Assembly: GCA_036924285.1 (NCBI GenBank)
Contig: JAYKYS010000009.1
Coordinates: 21,184,001 to 21,248,000 of the forward strand
DNA from: Asterella californica
Lineage: Eukaryota; Streptophyta; Marchantiopsida; Marchantiales; Aytoniaceae
DNA length: 64,000 nucleotides
Reading direction: 5' to 3'
Part shown: positions 12,386 through 22,440 of the stretch, in pieces
Numbering within the stretch: position 1 is the stretch's first letter
Layout of the letters: each line of letters opens with the position of its first letter
Notes under the pieces: model-generated
Database searches by the model: none
Seen by the model: the letters and a program-made list of their open reading frames with translations, nothing else
Told to the model about the DNA's origin: nothing
Program-made: the position numbers and the translations under genes

Positions 12386-13679
12386 TGCAGATTTCAAGAG
12401 GATCCGTAGAATAGCTTATGGTTACTTTTTACATGGAGGACATCTATGGAAGCGCCCTAAGCTACAAGGAGGTATACCGCAACGAGTGGTATGTGACTTG
12501 GAATTGCAGCAGAAGCTGATCAAGGAGTTCCATGAGAGTTTATGGTCCGGTCATAGAGGAGTTTGGGCTACATTTGCCAAGATGAAGGAGAAGTATTGAT
12601 GGAAGGGTATGTATAAGGATGTAGTACAGTTTGTTTCATCCTGTATACCCTGCCAGATGTATTCCAACGTACGTCATCGTGATGGATTGCATCCTACTTA
12701 TCCTTTAGCCATTCATTACAAATGGGTAGTTGATCTGGTAACTATGCCATTTGGACTTGGACAAATGAGGTATCTAGTCTTGGCTAGAGAAGATCTATCT
12801 AACCAAGTTGAAGGCCGTGCCTTGAGGACGAAGACCACTGCTAGTGTCTGCCGCTTTCTACTTGAAGATGTTATTTGTAGATATGGGTGTGTGGGAAAGA
12901 TCACTGCAGATAGGGGTGAGCTGGATTCACAAGAAGCAGTTGAGTTCTTCAAGCGATTGGGAATCAAGTTGGCGTTAACCACTGCTTACAATCCTGAAGG
13001 GAATGGCAAGAGCGAAAGAGGTCATCCGTCAATCATCAAAGCTTTGGTAAAAGCTTGCAAAGGTAAGATCCGTGAATGGCCTATACTGCTACCGTTTGCT
13101 TTATGGGCAAACCGTACAACTCATAGTACCGTTACAGGTTACATGCCAGCAGAATTGATACTAGGACAGAAACCTGTGATGCCGATTGAGGAGGTTGTGT
13201 CTACTTGGAATGTTTTGCCATGGGAAGATGGTAGAAGTACGGAGGATCTTCTTGCATTTAGGATCCAGCAGTTAGAAGGAAGACCTGAGGATGTTGCCAA
13301 AGCTGTGGAAAGCTTGAAGACTGCTAGAGAGAGAAACAAAGGCAGATTTGATAGAACGCATAGATTACGACCCAAACCAGTTAAAGAAGGTGATTGGGTG
13401 TTAATCTATGATAGTAGTCTTGATAATCAGCATAGCACTATCAGAAAATTCTCCAAGAGATGGTTTGGACCTTATGTGGTGTTAGAAGTTTATGATAATG
13501 CCACATACTCCTTGAGAGAGTTAGATGGTGCAGTGCTCAAGGTACCAGTCGCAGGAAAGAGAATCAAGCTCTTTAGAAGGAGAGGAGAGGATTGGAACGT
13601 TGCAAAGTTTACAGGGGATGAAGCTGAAGACTCAATGCAGGTTGAAGATGAGTTTGAAGCCGAAGCTGAAGAGTCTTGA
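12386..13679 (+). pseudogene. Integrase of element A
   Basis: The first 210 bases read in a different frame from RNase H (ADFKRIRRIAYGYFLHGGH). The zinc-binding part follows, with HESLWSGH, then CIPC. A TGA at 12597-12599 (KY-stop-WKG) stands where element B has KERYWWKG, a TGG to TGA change. From 12609 to 13679 one open frame covers the catalytic core, with aspartates at 12732-12734 (VVDLV) and 12909-12911 (TADRGEL) and glutamate at 13014-13016 (KSERGH), 35 codons after the second aspartate, so the DDE triad is intact. The C-terminal region (YSLRELDG, VAGKRIKLF) completes a normal-length integrase; I see no chromodomain. Confidence 0.9.
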
Positions 13680-13713
13680 TCTGGATGACACATACCGGAG
13701 GATGTGCAGGTTC

Positions 13714-13725
13714 AGAGGGGGTGGA
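13714..13725 (+). other. Polypurine tract of element A
   Basis: AGAGGGGGTGGA directly before the 3' LTR; the same tract, with one substitution, is found in element B at 907-918 on the other strand. Confidence 0.8.
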
Positions 13726-15001
13726 TGTCGCGCTACTTGGCGGCTACATGTTATATTTCTACTCCGACGCTTGAGTTTAGTAGTTCTAGAAGTTAGCTTA
13801 TATTACTTCTAGTCGTTTATGTATGACACTTTTGCATACGGTGTTAACACTATTTTGAGTCTTAGTAGGTTGATTACCATGTTGATAGGGTTTAAGCTCA
13901 TGGGTTGTATTTGCGTGTCGTCCATGCACGCTTTCTAGCTGATTGAAGTTATTTTTCGGGGCTGCGTGTCGTTTTAAGTAATTTAAGTTTTACGCTGGCA
14001 CTCTAGGGGGCTTGACGTGGTAGCCTATGAGTAAAACTAAGTTGCCACGTGCTTTAGGGTACTAAAGGACAACCAAGTGGAGCTATGAACTCCCATTGGT
14101 CCATTTTTGTCTTTTGTTAAACTCTAAATTTAGAAACAGAGCTCTAGAGTGGAGTTCGAGCATTTGGTGAGGGATCTTCGAAATCTGAGAGCACAAGGAG
14201 AGAGGTCTCGTCATGCCAAGCACTTCCAGTGAAAATTTCGATCGATTTGAGTCAATAAAGACGGAGTTATGAGCAATTGAAGTTCGGATTGTGCTAGAAT
14301 TGAATCATTCTGGTTGGATTTAGGGTTTTCAGTGTCACTCGCAGCAGATTTGAGGAAATTGCTTCAAAACTTCGAGGTTGTGTTCTCCGCCAGCAGGGCT
14401 ACGATTTCACAAAAAGTTTCATATCGATTGAGCAACTGAGTAATTCAGGGCGGCCGCTGAAGCTGAGGGGGTCTGAAAAGCTCTTAATCTAGAGCAGCGA
14501 CTTCAGAGGAGGAGATCTACAGTTCTGTGTACATTCAGGAGTCCCAACTTCACAGGGATGTTCAACACCCTGTAGACTGCAAATCCTGTAAGAAACTTCG
14601 AAATTGATCGAGCCAAACTCCTGTTATAGGTTGAAATAGCCAGCTAGATACCAGAAATTGCCGTAGTTTTCTTGCTCAAAACTTTTCTGTTCATATCTCC
14701 GTGTCAGAATTTGATCTCAGGCTGAAATTTCGTCTGTGAGTTCAGTAGTATCTCATTTGCATGTAGGGGAAGTTTAGAGGTCTAAACCTTCATAGTTTTC
14801 CTCTCCGTGAGTGTCAAAGTTCACCGCCGAATCTTATTACTGCCAGCTAGACCTGAATTTCGCCTTCTGGGTATATTACTAGATCTTACACATCTGTGTG
14901 AGTGTTTATAGCCCTATTGTGACCTGAAAGCCAACCTCTTGAGTGAACAACCACAGCCAGAAGCCCGGTGCTTTCCTAGGTAGACGGATTACACTCCGAC
15001 A
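13726..15001 (+). repeat. 3' LTR of element A
   Basis: 1276 bp, same length and ends as 6522-7797. The roughly 17 substitutions noted by eye are scattered and there are no indels. It is followed immediately by the right target duplication. Confidence 0.95.
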
Positions 15002-15005
15002 CCGT
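15002..15005. repeat. Target-site duplication of element A, right copy
   Basis: CCGT, matching 6518-6521. On the minus strand, joining the flanks over one copy gives an unbroken codon path through FLQATDDATV to DRSAEGG in B's gag. Confidence 0.85.
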
Positions 15006-15641
15006 AGCATCATCTGTAGCTTGCAAGAAAAGCTCGGTTCTCCTAGCATCTAAAGCTATCCTCTCAAGAGTTGAGAATTGTCGGTATCTCCGATTAAACT
15101 CTCTCAGCATCTCATTCATACCCATCATACGACCAGGTTGCTGCTCAACCCAGTCCAGGAACGTTCTTCTAGTAACTCTCTCTGACTCTTCTTCAAAAAA
15201 CTCCTCTCGAAGAGATCGCTCAAAACTCATTCACACACCTAGATTTCTTCTCTGTACATCTTTAACTTGGTCTCGCAACTCAGGGATTACAGCTAACTCG
15301 AAACTGGTTATCATCTCTATATCAGTGACTCTTACCAGTTCCATCTCTCCTCTGTACTCATGCAGATACCTAGAAATATCTCTACCTTCACACCTATTCA
15401 CTATCGCTTGCAAAGCCTTGGTGGACTTTAACTCACCCCCTCCAACGATCGGATGCTGTTGGACCAAGGCCGCAAGCGTCTTCAGAATCTCAGCAGTATC
15501 CAGACTAGGTGCAGATGTCATTGTAGCCGCTGGTGTTACAAAAGGTGCTGCAGTAGACGTAGATGTAGCAGCCGTAGAAGTAACCGCAGCAGCACTCTTG
15601 CGATCCATCTCTTCTCCTTGTAGTAAACTCAACCTTCTCAA
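15006..15641 (-). pseudogene. N-terminal gag of element B
   Basis: Read right to left from about 15608, where the likely start ATG begins MDRKSAAAV. It continues through an alanine/threonine-rich leader, LKTLAALVQQHP, and the conserved gag block ISRYLHEYRGEMELV, which matches ISKYVRYYSREMEV of A. A frame change near 15231 (ends RNLGV, resumes SFERSLREEF) sits almost exactly where A also shifts frame (8180). After ELFLQATDDATV the gene is cut by element A and resumes at 6517. The part downstream of the frame change has FLDWVEQQPG. Confidence 0.85.
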
Positions 15642-15840
15642 TCAATCACCCCAAGAGCTCTCAGTGGAAGCACCAGATGTCGAGTTGAGAGTTTTTCTGG
15701 GAAGGACGGAACCTTCTGGCTGTGATATGATCTTGAAGGCTGTGTTCGGTCTACTCAGGGAAGCGTTGGGCTTCAAGCTATGATTGCTTACTACAGAGGC
15801 AGGCTTCAGATCAAAAGGGAACACTATAAACATTCACTCA
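15642..15840 (-). other. Leader between 5' LTR and gag of element B
   Basis: The minus strand has an ATG at 15833, eight bases inside the LTR edge, opening a 63-codon frame that ends at a TGA (15642-15644) in the same frame as gag. It may be a short upstream reading frame or a lost N-terminal extension of gag. The bases next to the LTR (TGAGTGAATG on the minus strand) do not resemble a tRNA primer site and differ from those in A. Confidence 0.45.
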
Positions 15841-16999
15841 TGTCGAATGGACCCTCCAGTATGTTCAAGAAGCGAAAATCAAGTCAGACTAGCAGTAATA
15901 AGGTTAGACAGCGAACTTTAACAGTCTAGAATCAGAAACATACGATGGTTCAGACTTCAGAACTTCTCCTACATGTAAATGAGACCCTACTGACCATAAA
16001 TACGAAGTTTCAGCTAGAGATCAACTCAGAGCACCAAGAAGGGCAGAAACGTTTTGAGCAGAGAAATTATGGCAAATTTTGATACCCATACAGCTATTTC
16101 GACCTAGAACAGAGAATTGGCTCGATCACTTTCGAAAATTCTTACAGGATTTGCAGTACACAGCTTGCTGAACACTCCTGTAAAGTTGGACCTCCTGATT
16201 GTACACAGAACTCTAGATCTCGCTCTCTGAAGTTGCAGCTCTAGATTGAGAGCTTTTCGGACCTCCTCCACTCCAGCGGTCGCCTCGAATTACTCAGTCA
16301 CTCAATTGACATGAAAATTTGGGGACAGTCGTAGCCCTACTGACAGTGAACGTGACCACGAAGGTTTGAAGCGATTTTCTCAAATCTACTGCGATTGACA
16401 CCGATAATCCCAAAATCAACAGAAGTGCTGCAATTCGGACACAAATCGAACTTCAATCAGCCATAACTCCTTCTTTATTGCTCCAAATCGGTCAAAACTT
16501 TCACTGACAGTGCTTGGCACAACGAGCCCTATCCTCGTGTGCTCTCAGATTTTGAAGTCCCCTCTCCAAATGCTCGAACTCCTCTTAAGACCCCTACTAC
16601 TAAGTTTAGCGGTACACAAAGACAAAATTGGACCAATGGAGTTCATAGCTTCAGTCCCTTGTCCTTTTGTGTCCCAAACCACGTGGTGACTTAATTTTGT
16701 ACATAGGCTACCACGTCAAGTCCCTAAAGTGCCAACGTAACCTTAAATTACATGCGAAGACATGTAAAACGACACGTAATCTCAAAAGATAACCTAACCT
16801 CGCTAGAAAGCATGCATGGGCGACATGTGATTACAATCCATGAGCTTAACTCCATCTACATGATATTCAACCTACTAAGACTCAAAATATACAACATCCT
16901 CCAATATCGACTTCTCTGAGGTCTTAACTTCGCTCAGAGAGGCTAACTCTTGACAGAGAGGTGAATTATTTACAATGTAAAATGATTCACATCATGACA
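15841..16999 (-). repeat. 5' LTR of element B
   Basis: 1159 bp. On the plus strand it begins TGTCGAATGG and ends CATGACA; on the minus strand it runs TGTCA...CGACA. 16058-16999 matches 1-906 with many substitutions and one 36-bp length difference. Blocks in reverse orientation match the LTRs of A, showing one family. Confidence 0.88.
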
Positions 17000-19206
17000 A
17001 CATCAGAGACGTAGTGATCATTCAATCGGACTTTAATCTTTGAAGTCCTTGTGCATACCTCTAAAGCATGCACATCCACCACACCAACTCCCACAGATTT
17101 TGATGTCTTGCTCTTGGGTTTCTTTTTTTTGCTTCTTTTATAACTCAGTCCTCCTCTGAGTTCTCTTCGTAAATTGGGATTAAGTGCGATAAGTTGTCCA
17201 ACAATAATGTTGGCTTTCTGAGCACCCACATCTTCAACCACATCATATCCCGCTTGAGAAGATGAAATGGTGAAATCCGCCATCCCCAACTTCCTTCTTG
17301 GCTCTCTTGGTGAACTCGAAACAATACTCGAGTGAGTACTTCTGCTTGGTGACTCCTCCATGAAAACTGGTTCATCAGAAAACCGAGTTCATTTTCTTTC
17401 TTGAGCTAAAAGCTCCACCGGTGCATGAGATGAGTTCGAACTCTCTCCCTTCTCATAAATGAGATCTCGCACTACATCGATAGTAGCCACTCTCTTGTCT
17501 CGTGCTTGTGATGGATTTCCTCCACCAATATTCATTTTGACAGCTTTAGCACCCCTTGCTCTGTTGTTAGGACAGCTTCGTTGAATGAGAACCTCCACAA
17601 GTCTAGCATGTGATTCCTCCAAAGTTACCTTGGTTGCCTCCAAAGTTACCTTGATTTCATCTGTTGGGATTGTTGTCGTAACCTCTTTGACCTCCTCCTC
17701 CACCTTTGGTCCTCCATTCTCGTAACTTCACCACGTTTATCTTGAGATCTGCAAGAGTATCTGTGATGCTCTTCAACTCATCATGGAAATCAGAGGTGGC
17801 AGTAGACATCGCTGTAGGGACAAATGATCTTGGCACCACCGTTGGAGTAGGAGCTGACGTTGAAGCGATCACCAATTGTGATGATGCAGATGCTATCATT
17901 GTGGTTAAACCAATAGTCGGAGTCGGAATTAGAGCGGCATGATGAGGTTGGATGATATCCCTTTCATCCAAACTCTCTTCCATATTTGTCGTGATCTTGA
18001 TAACCTCCGCTTTGGTTGTTGGTTTCTCGTATCTCACTTGGGTTCAAATTGAAGGTCTCAATCTTATCACAAAGTTCTTGGTCAGCACTGCTCCAATCCT
18101 GGTCATCGTTAGCTCCACGTTGTCTCCACTCTTTCGTAGAACCGTTTGAAACCGTTGCTCCAACTTATCCACCCTTTCGACGTACTGCCGAACTTTCTCG
18201 TCGTCTCGTTGCTTCAAATGAGTAAGCTCCACCATAGCTTCTCATAGCTCTCTTCTGGAAAAAACTCTTCGATGAGTGCGTTACTCAACGTCTCTCATGT
18301 ATCTTCAACTGCACCAGGTGTCTTGTTCTTCACTCGGTCTTCATACCACATAAGAGCAAAATCTTCTAAAAACTCTAGCAGTAGCAACACCCATTCTTCT
18401 TTCCTTCTCACGTTGTTTCCGATGCAATCTCTTTCGAAGTCTCGAACAAACGGTTCTACATCTTCATTGTTCTTCCCATGAAACACTGGTAGCTTCCCCA
18501 TCTTATAACTACTCTCTCTACTCTTCTAATCTTCGTGCAATAACTACTCGCTAAAAGAGTACGAACATCACCAATTCCATTCGAGAATAATCTATCATAG
18601 GTAAAATAAAAGGAAATGGTTGTAACAACACCTCTTGTGTCATTTCTTCTCCCAATGGAATCATGAGCCTGAGTCGCATCACCGTCTTCTCCACCACACG
18701 AATGACGATCTCCATCACAACTCAGCCGAGTCCTCCTTTGAAGTCGACAACTTCTCCGTCTCAGCTCTTTGGGTCTCGTCCAACTTCTCGACTACTGACG
18801 TAAGTAAGGCGGCCACATCTACGCACTTGTGTCCTCTTGATAGATCACCCACTCCACAACTTGGACAAGGATCCTCTCATAGAAGATCAATCGCCGATGA
18901 TGATGATGGACCCACTCGAAGACTTAAATCAATAACCTCCCGCTTCCCTTTAGCTCTCTTGGTTCTGATTCTAGTTGGACAATTCACTACTTTATGTCCC
19001 AACCCTCTACAGAAATAACACCACAAGTCGGTTTCTTTTCTTTTCCTCGAAGATTCTACTTGAGATTTTATACTAGTGTTCTCAAACTCAACGATAATCT
19101 CTTTCGAGCTCTCTTTGACACTTATTATGACATCTAAACCTTGAGGAAGGTTTCTAAGTCTAACTTTCCAATCTTTTGAACTTCCACTCATGTTGCACCT
19201 TCTCAA
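17000..19206 (-). pseudogene. Gag to protease region of element C (broken)
   Basis: Read right to left. An N-terminal segment (19206-18877) starts MSGSSKDWKVRL and carries a zinc knuckle CYFCRGLGHKVVNC. A second cysteine/histidine cluster lies just after it, on the other side of a frame change (CPSCGVGDLSRGHKC near 18870-18825). A retrotransposon gag domain follows (GKLPVFHGKNNEDVEPF and LEFLEDFALMWYEDR at 18501-18295, MVELTHLKQRDDEKVRQY at 18235-18044). Then come a threonine/valine-rich linker and a basic stretch (RSKKKKPKSK). The end (KIKVRLNDHYVSDVV) looks like the approach to a retropepsin active site, exactly where B was inserted. Five or more frame changes show decay. Confidence 0.75.
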
Positions 19207-19789
19207 CCATTAAGTGGACAAAATATCTTTGTAGAAAATAACTCTACATCACTTTCTTAACTCTTTCGAGCTTTATACTGAAAATCATGTATTATACATG
19301 CTATACACGAAATAAAATCCAATCTAAAATTAAGAGTCTAAGATAATATCCTCATGACCATCATCTATACTGATCCTAGCAGACATCTTAAAGTCACTCT
19401 TGTAAAGATCACACTCTACTTTACCAGGAACATTCGTGGCCTCTACAGTGAATGATGCTTTGAACTCAATCTTCTTCGCATCTGCGTCGATGCTCGCAGA
19501 AGCTTCATGATATAGAGCAAAAAGGGCACGTCAACTACAATAGATGCGTGTTCGCAACTCCTCTATACTTAACTTTGGCTTTTCCGTCTCCGTTCTAACT
19601 CCCAAACGTCTTTTTTTCAACCTCCGCACTCGAACTGGATTCCTCATGAAGTATCTTTAAGACCTCCTTGTATGTCGAAACGTATATCTTTTAGTAGGTA
19701 AGAGATCTCTCCAAGATTTTTATGATCTCTAGTAGCACAACCTCCAAGCTACTAACTCATGAAGTTTCAACAGAAATTTCTCAAATCAG
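19207..19789 (-). other. Untranslated leader of element C, first part
   Basis: Lies upstream of C's gag on the minus strand. No coding match seen; a short stretch (19380-19600) has codon-like texture, but I cannot assign it. Confidence 0.35.
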
Positions 19790-20420
19790 AAGAGATGGTG
19801 ATGACTGTATAAATTTTCAAAGAACTGAAATTTGTATATTTTCACTTCCCTCATGGTTGTCAACCCACTCAACTTTGAATAATTCTATCTCCCTCTCCAT
19901 ACATCATCTTCTCATGATTTTTGTTTCCTCTAATAGCTTATCAGCCAAGCTGAGATACTAGAAACTTTCACAGGAAAATAAAATTCATAGAAAAATTGAC
20001 AATGATTGTAAATGTTTTTCAGAGAGCAGAATTTCTCAACTCTCGTGACTAAACCCCTTCAACTTTGAAAATTCATTGCTCCCTCTCTAGACCATTCTTT
20101 TCCTATGATTTCTTTTGTCCTAGATAGGCTATCAGCCAAGCTACAGTCTTGGAAAGTTTCGAAGGAAAATAAAATTCACACAAAATCTGACAATGACTAT
20201 AAAAATTTTCCAAAGATGATAAATCCTCAACTCTCATGAATAAACCCCCTCAACTTTGAAAATTCATTGCTCATTCTCTAGACCACCTTTTCCTATGATT
20301 TCTTTTGTCGTAGATAGGTTATCAGCCAATCTAGAATACTGGAAAGTTTCACAAGAAAATAAAAAACACAGGAAATCTGACAACAAGTGTACAAATTTTC
20401 CAGAGAGTTGAATTATTAAA
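19790..20420. repeat. About 190-bp tandem repeat in element C leader
   Basis: About three and a half diverged units. The landmark GAAAsTTTC followed by AAAATAAAA recurs at 19961, 20152 and 20342, spacings of 191 and 190 bp. Each unit also repeats CAACTTTGAAAATTCATTGC, ATGATTTCTTTTGTC and TATCAGCCAA. It lies between the LTR and gag of C. Confidence 0.8.
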
Positions 20421-20726
20421 CTCCAAAATTGTTCTCCTCTAATAACTTCTCTCTCCTCTTTTCTATACAACTCTTGTTTCATCTCCTTTCAACTCTCCTC
20501 AAACTCTTTCTTAGTGAACAAGATGTAAAGAATAACCTGGAATGCGTCATAGATCACTACGGGATACACGAAAGGTTCTAATGTTGCTAACGTCGTGTTA
20601 ACTCTCTCTCCTCTTAACGTTCTCTCCATGTGCTCTCTCATGATCTCTTTTTTTCGAATATAGAACTGAACTCTAAACATCTTTCAATGATCCTTTCAAG
20701 TGAGGTCCCGGCAACAGAACAAAAAA
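20421..20726 (-). other. Element C leader next to 5' LTR
   Basis: No coding match. On the minus strand, some 15 bases past the LTR edge there is a GTTGCCGGGACC stretch that could be a weak tRNA primer site, but it lacks the usual TGG at the LTR junction, so I do not claim it. Confidence 0.3.
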
Positions 20727-21612
20727 TGTAAACCCTCCGTAGTGTTATTGATCAACTACCCCCCGATCTCTCATTCTCCACGATCATCATCGATGAATCT
20801 ACAACATGTCGGGTCTGTCTCTCATTCAAAGGTCATCTCTGATGGCTTTGATGGAAGCACACCATGAACTTGAAGAGAAAAATGCTAAGTTCACTCATTC
20901 ATACACCCATAAACTCATCAACTAAAATCTTTCATTTTAACGACTTCTCTCAAGTTCTCACATGCTAAAATATCACACACTCTCTATATTACTCAAGCTG
21001 TCATTACGACGATGTGAAAACAAGGATGAGGAGCTCTTCTCTACTCCTCTATTTATACATTATAGGTTTTAACTTTGGCACCCTCCGGTAACTCAGTCGT
21101 AACTATTTTTACCGAGTTTTACTAAAATATTACTTAAGGTAAATGCATTAATCACATATGATTCTTACCTTTTCACATGGGCTTATTCCTTCAAAGTCAA
21201 CAACTTCTAGAAGGATTTGGGAATATTTTTAAGGAATCTCAGATTTCCACCCCCCTATACTAGGACCCACTAAAAAGGAGACATGTGGAATCTCTTCTTG
21301 TTTTTAATGCCCACAAAGTCCACAACTTTAATCCAACCACTAATATCAAATCAAAAAGGAGATAAAGGATATTTTCCACCTCCTTTTTACCTTTTAGACA
21401 AGATGACAAGATAGTAGTGCTCACTCTTTAGCAAATATTTGATTTCTGCTCAAAAGTACAGTTAAGTTTAACCATAACTAATTTTAGCTAGTCATGACTA
21501 ACTTGATATCTCCTTAAAGTACTTGGGCAACAAATAAACATTCTCCACACTTAGCTATAACTAAACATCTTATTAATAGATAAACTTCCTATGTGTAACA
21601 TAGGTCGTTACA
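20727..21612 (-). repeat. Candidate 5' LTR of element C
   Basis: 886 bp with matching short inverted ends, TGTAA at the left and TTACA at the right. It is placed correctly upstream of C's gag and carries a TATA box in the right orientation. The partner LTR is not in the window, so the edges rest on these features alone. Confidence 0.5.
21050..21057 (-). promoter_or_regulatory. TATA box in candidate LTR of element C
   Basis: TATAAATA on the minus strand, followed by GAGGAGTAGAGAAGAGC, a plausible start region for C's transcript toward lower coordinates. Confidence 0.45.
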
Positions 21613-22440
21613 GAACACGTGCCATTGAGATGTAGTTGATCAATAAGCACGTAGACATGATTACACGAAAGGCAAAACTACACTGAGTATAAGATCGGAA
21701 TGATGAGCCTAAATTAGTTGACAATAAACGGAACAGATGAGGTTATTATTTGATTGTAATAATCTTATTTTAAAATTCCTCACAATAAACTCTTGATGTG
21801 TCACTTTTAATCGATTGTAACAACGTATTTTGACCTAAGTGTTGAACGGAACTCTCGTTGGAAAGTTCATATGTAGTCGAGAATCCATAACACATCAGAG
21901 TAAGATGTAGACCATAAGATCCCAAACAACGGCGTAAGTGACTATCGGAAGGATGATATGAACTGGAGTAGTCATTACTTCAACCATAAATGACTTTCTC
22001 CAATGAGCCACCATAAACACTCGAAAGTGATCACAAGACAGACAATGGAGCTTGATGATGAACGAGCTCGCAAGTGAACGATCATGAGCACGAAATGACC
22101 TTCCATTCATGCTTGTCACTCTAACTATCTCTCAATCCATCAGATGATACTCATAACACTCACGACTAGACTTGAAAACTCCACACTCGATGTCTCCAAG
22201 CTCTACACATCTCTCTTCATATACAGCAACTCGCGCATGACGACAAGAGTACTAACTCTTATTTCCACTCAGCGGAGAGTGCGTGGATCGTCCATGTGGA
22301 GCATTATCTTTTCACACAATAAGGTCTTGATGGATCCACAACATCAAAACATGTATGATAAAAATATATACACGTTTGACACCCTAGCTCACCCACAACA
22401 CGACACCTTTCTCATACAATCTTTCAACAAATAGCTCGTT
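21613..22440. other. No recognisable gene
   Basis: AT-rich sequence between elements C and D. A 74-codon minus-strand open stretch (21895-22119) has an integrase-like position relative to D, but I could not match it convincingly. Confidence 0.3.

Larger units (their letters stand above)
6522..15001 (+). mobile_element. Ty3/gypsy element A, complete with both LTRs
   Basis: An 8480-bp LTR retrotransposon with structurally complete ends: two 1276-bp LTRs (TGTCG...CGACA), a polypurine tract and a CCGT target duplication. By eye the LTRs differ at about 17 positions (roughly 1.3%), so insertion was fairly recent. The internal order is gag, protease, reverse transcriptase, RNase H, integrase. Despite its youth the coding region is interrupted by frameshifts near 8180, 8560 and 11150-11200 and by stops at 8810, 10232 and 12597, so it was probably mobilised by another copy's proteins or was broken after insertion. 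It lies inside the gag of its own relative, element B. Confidence 0.95.
1..16999 (-). mobile_element. Ty3/gypsy element B, split by element A
   Basis: Minus-strand LTR retrotransposon whose 3' LTR runs off the left edge of the window and whose 5' LTR ends at 16999. Reading right to left: 5' LTR, gag, protease, reverse transcriptase, RNase H, integrase, polypurine tract, 3' LTR, the Ty3/gypsy order. Element A (6522-15001) is inserted in its gag. Removing A plus one target-site copy rejoins the gag frame without a break. The coding region has several frameshifts and stop codons, so the copy is dead. LTR and protein sequences show A and B to be one family. The target duplication of B cannot be checked because its left end is outside the window. 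Confidence 0.9.
17000..21612 (-). mobile_element. Ty3/gypsy element C, cut by element B
   Basis: Minus-strand retrotransposon of a different lineage from A and B: 5' LTR 20727-21612, a long leader with tandem repeats, then gag and the start of the protease region. It stops at 17000, where B's LTR begins. The rest of C should lie left of B, outside the window. The gag domain, zinc-binding motifs and LTR with TATA box support the call, but no polymerase part is visible here. Confidence 0.72.

Noticed and set aside
18295..18501. Element C as another copy of the A/B family
   Set aside because: Its gag core, knuckle position and LTR (TGTAA...TTACA) differ from A and B; only general gag features are shared.
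20430..20726. GTTGCCGGGACC as tRNA primer site of element C
   Set aside because: It lies some 15 bases from the LTR edge and lacks the TGG start; could be chance.
21895..22119. Minus-strand open stretch as integrase of element D
   Set aside because: Position would fit, but the catalytic and zinc motifs are not recognisable and similarity to A or B is too vague.
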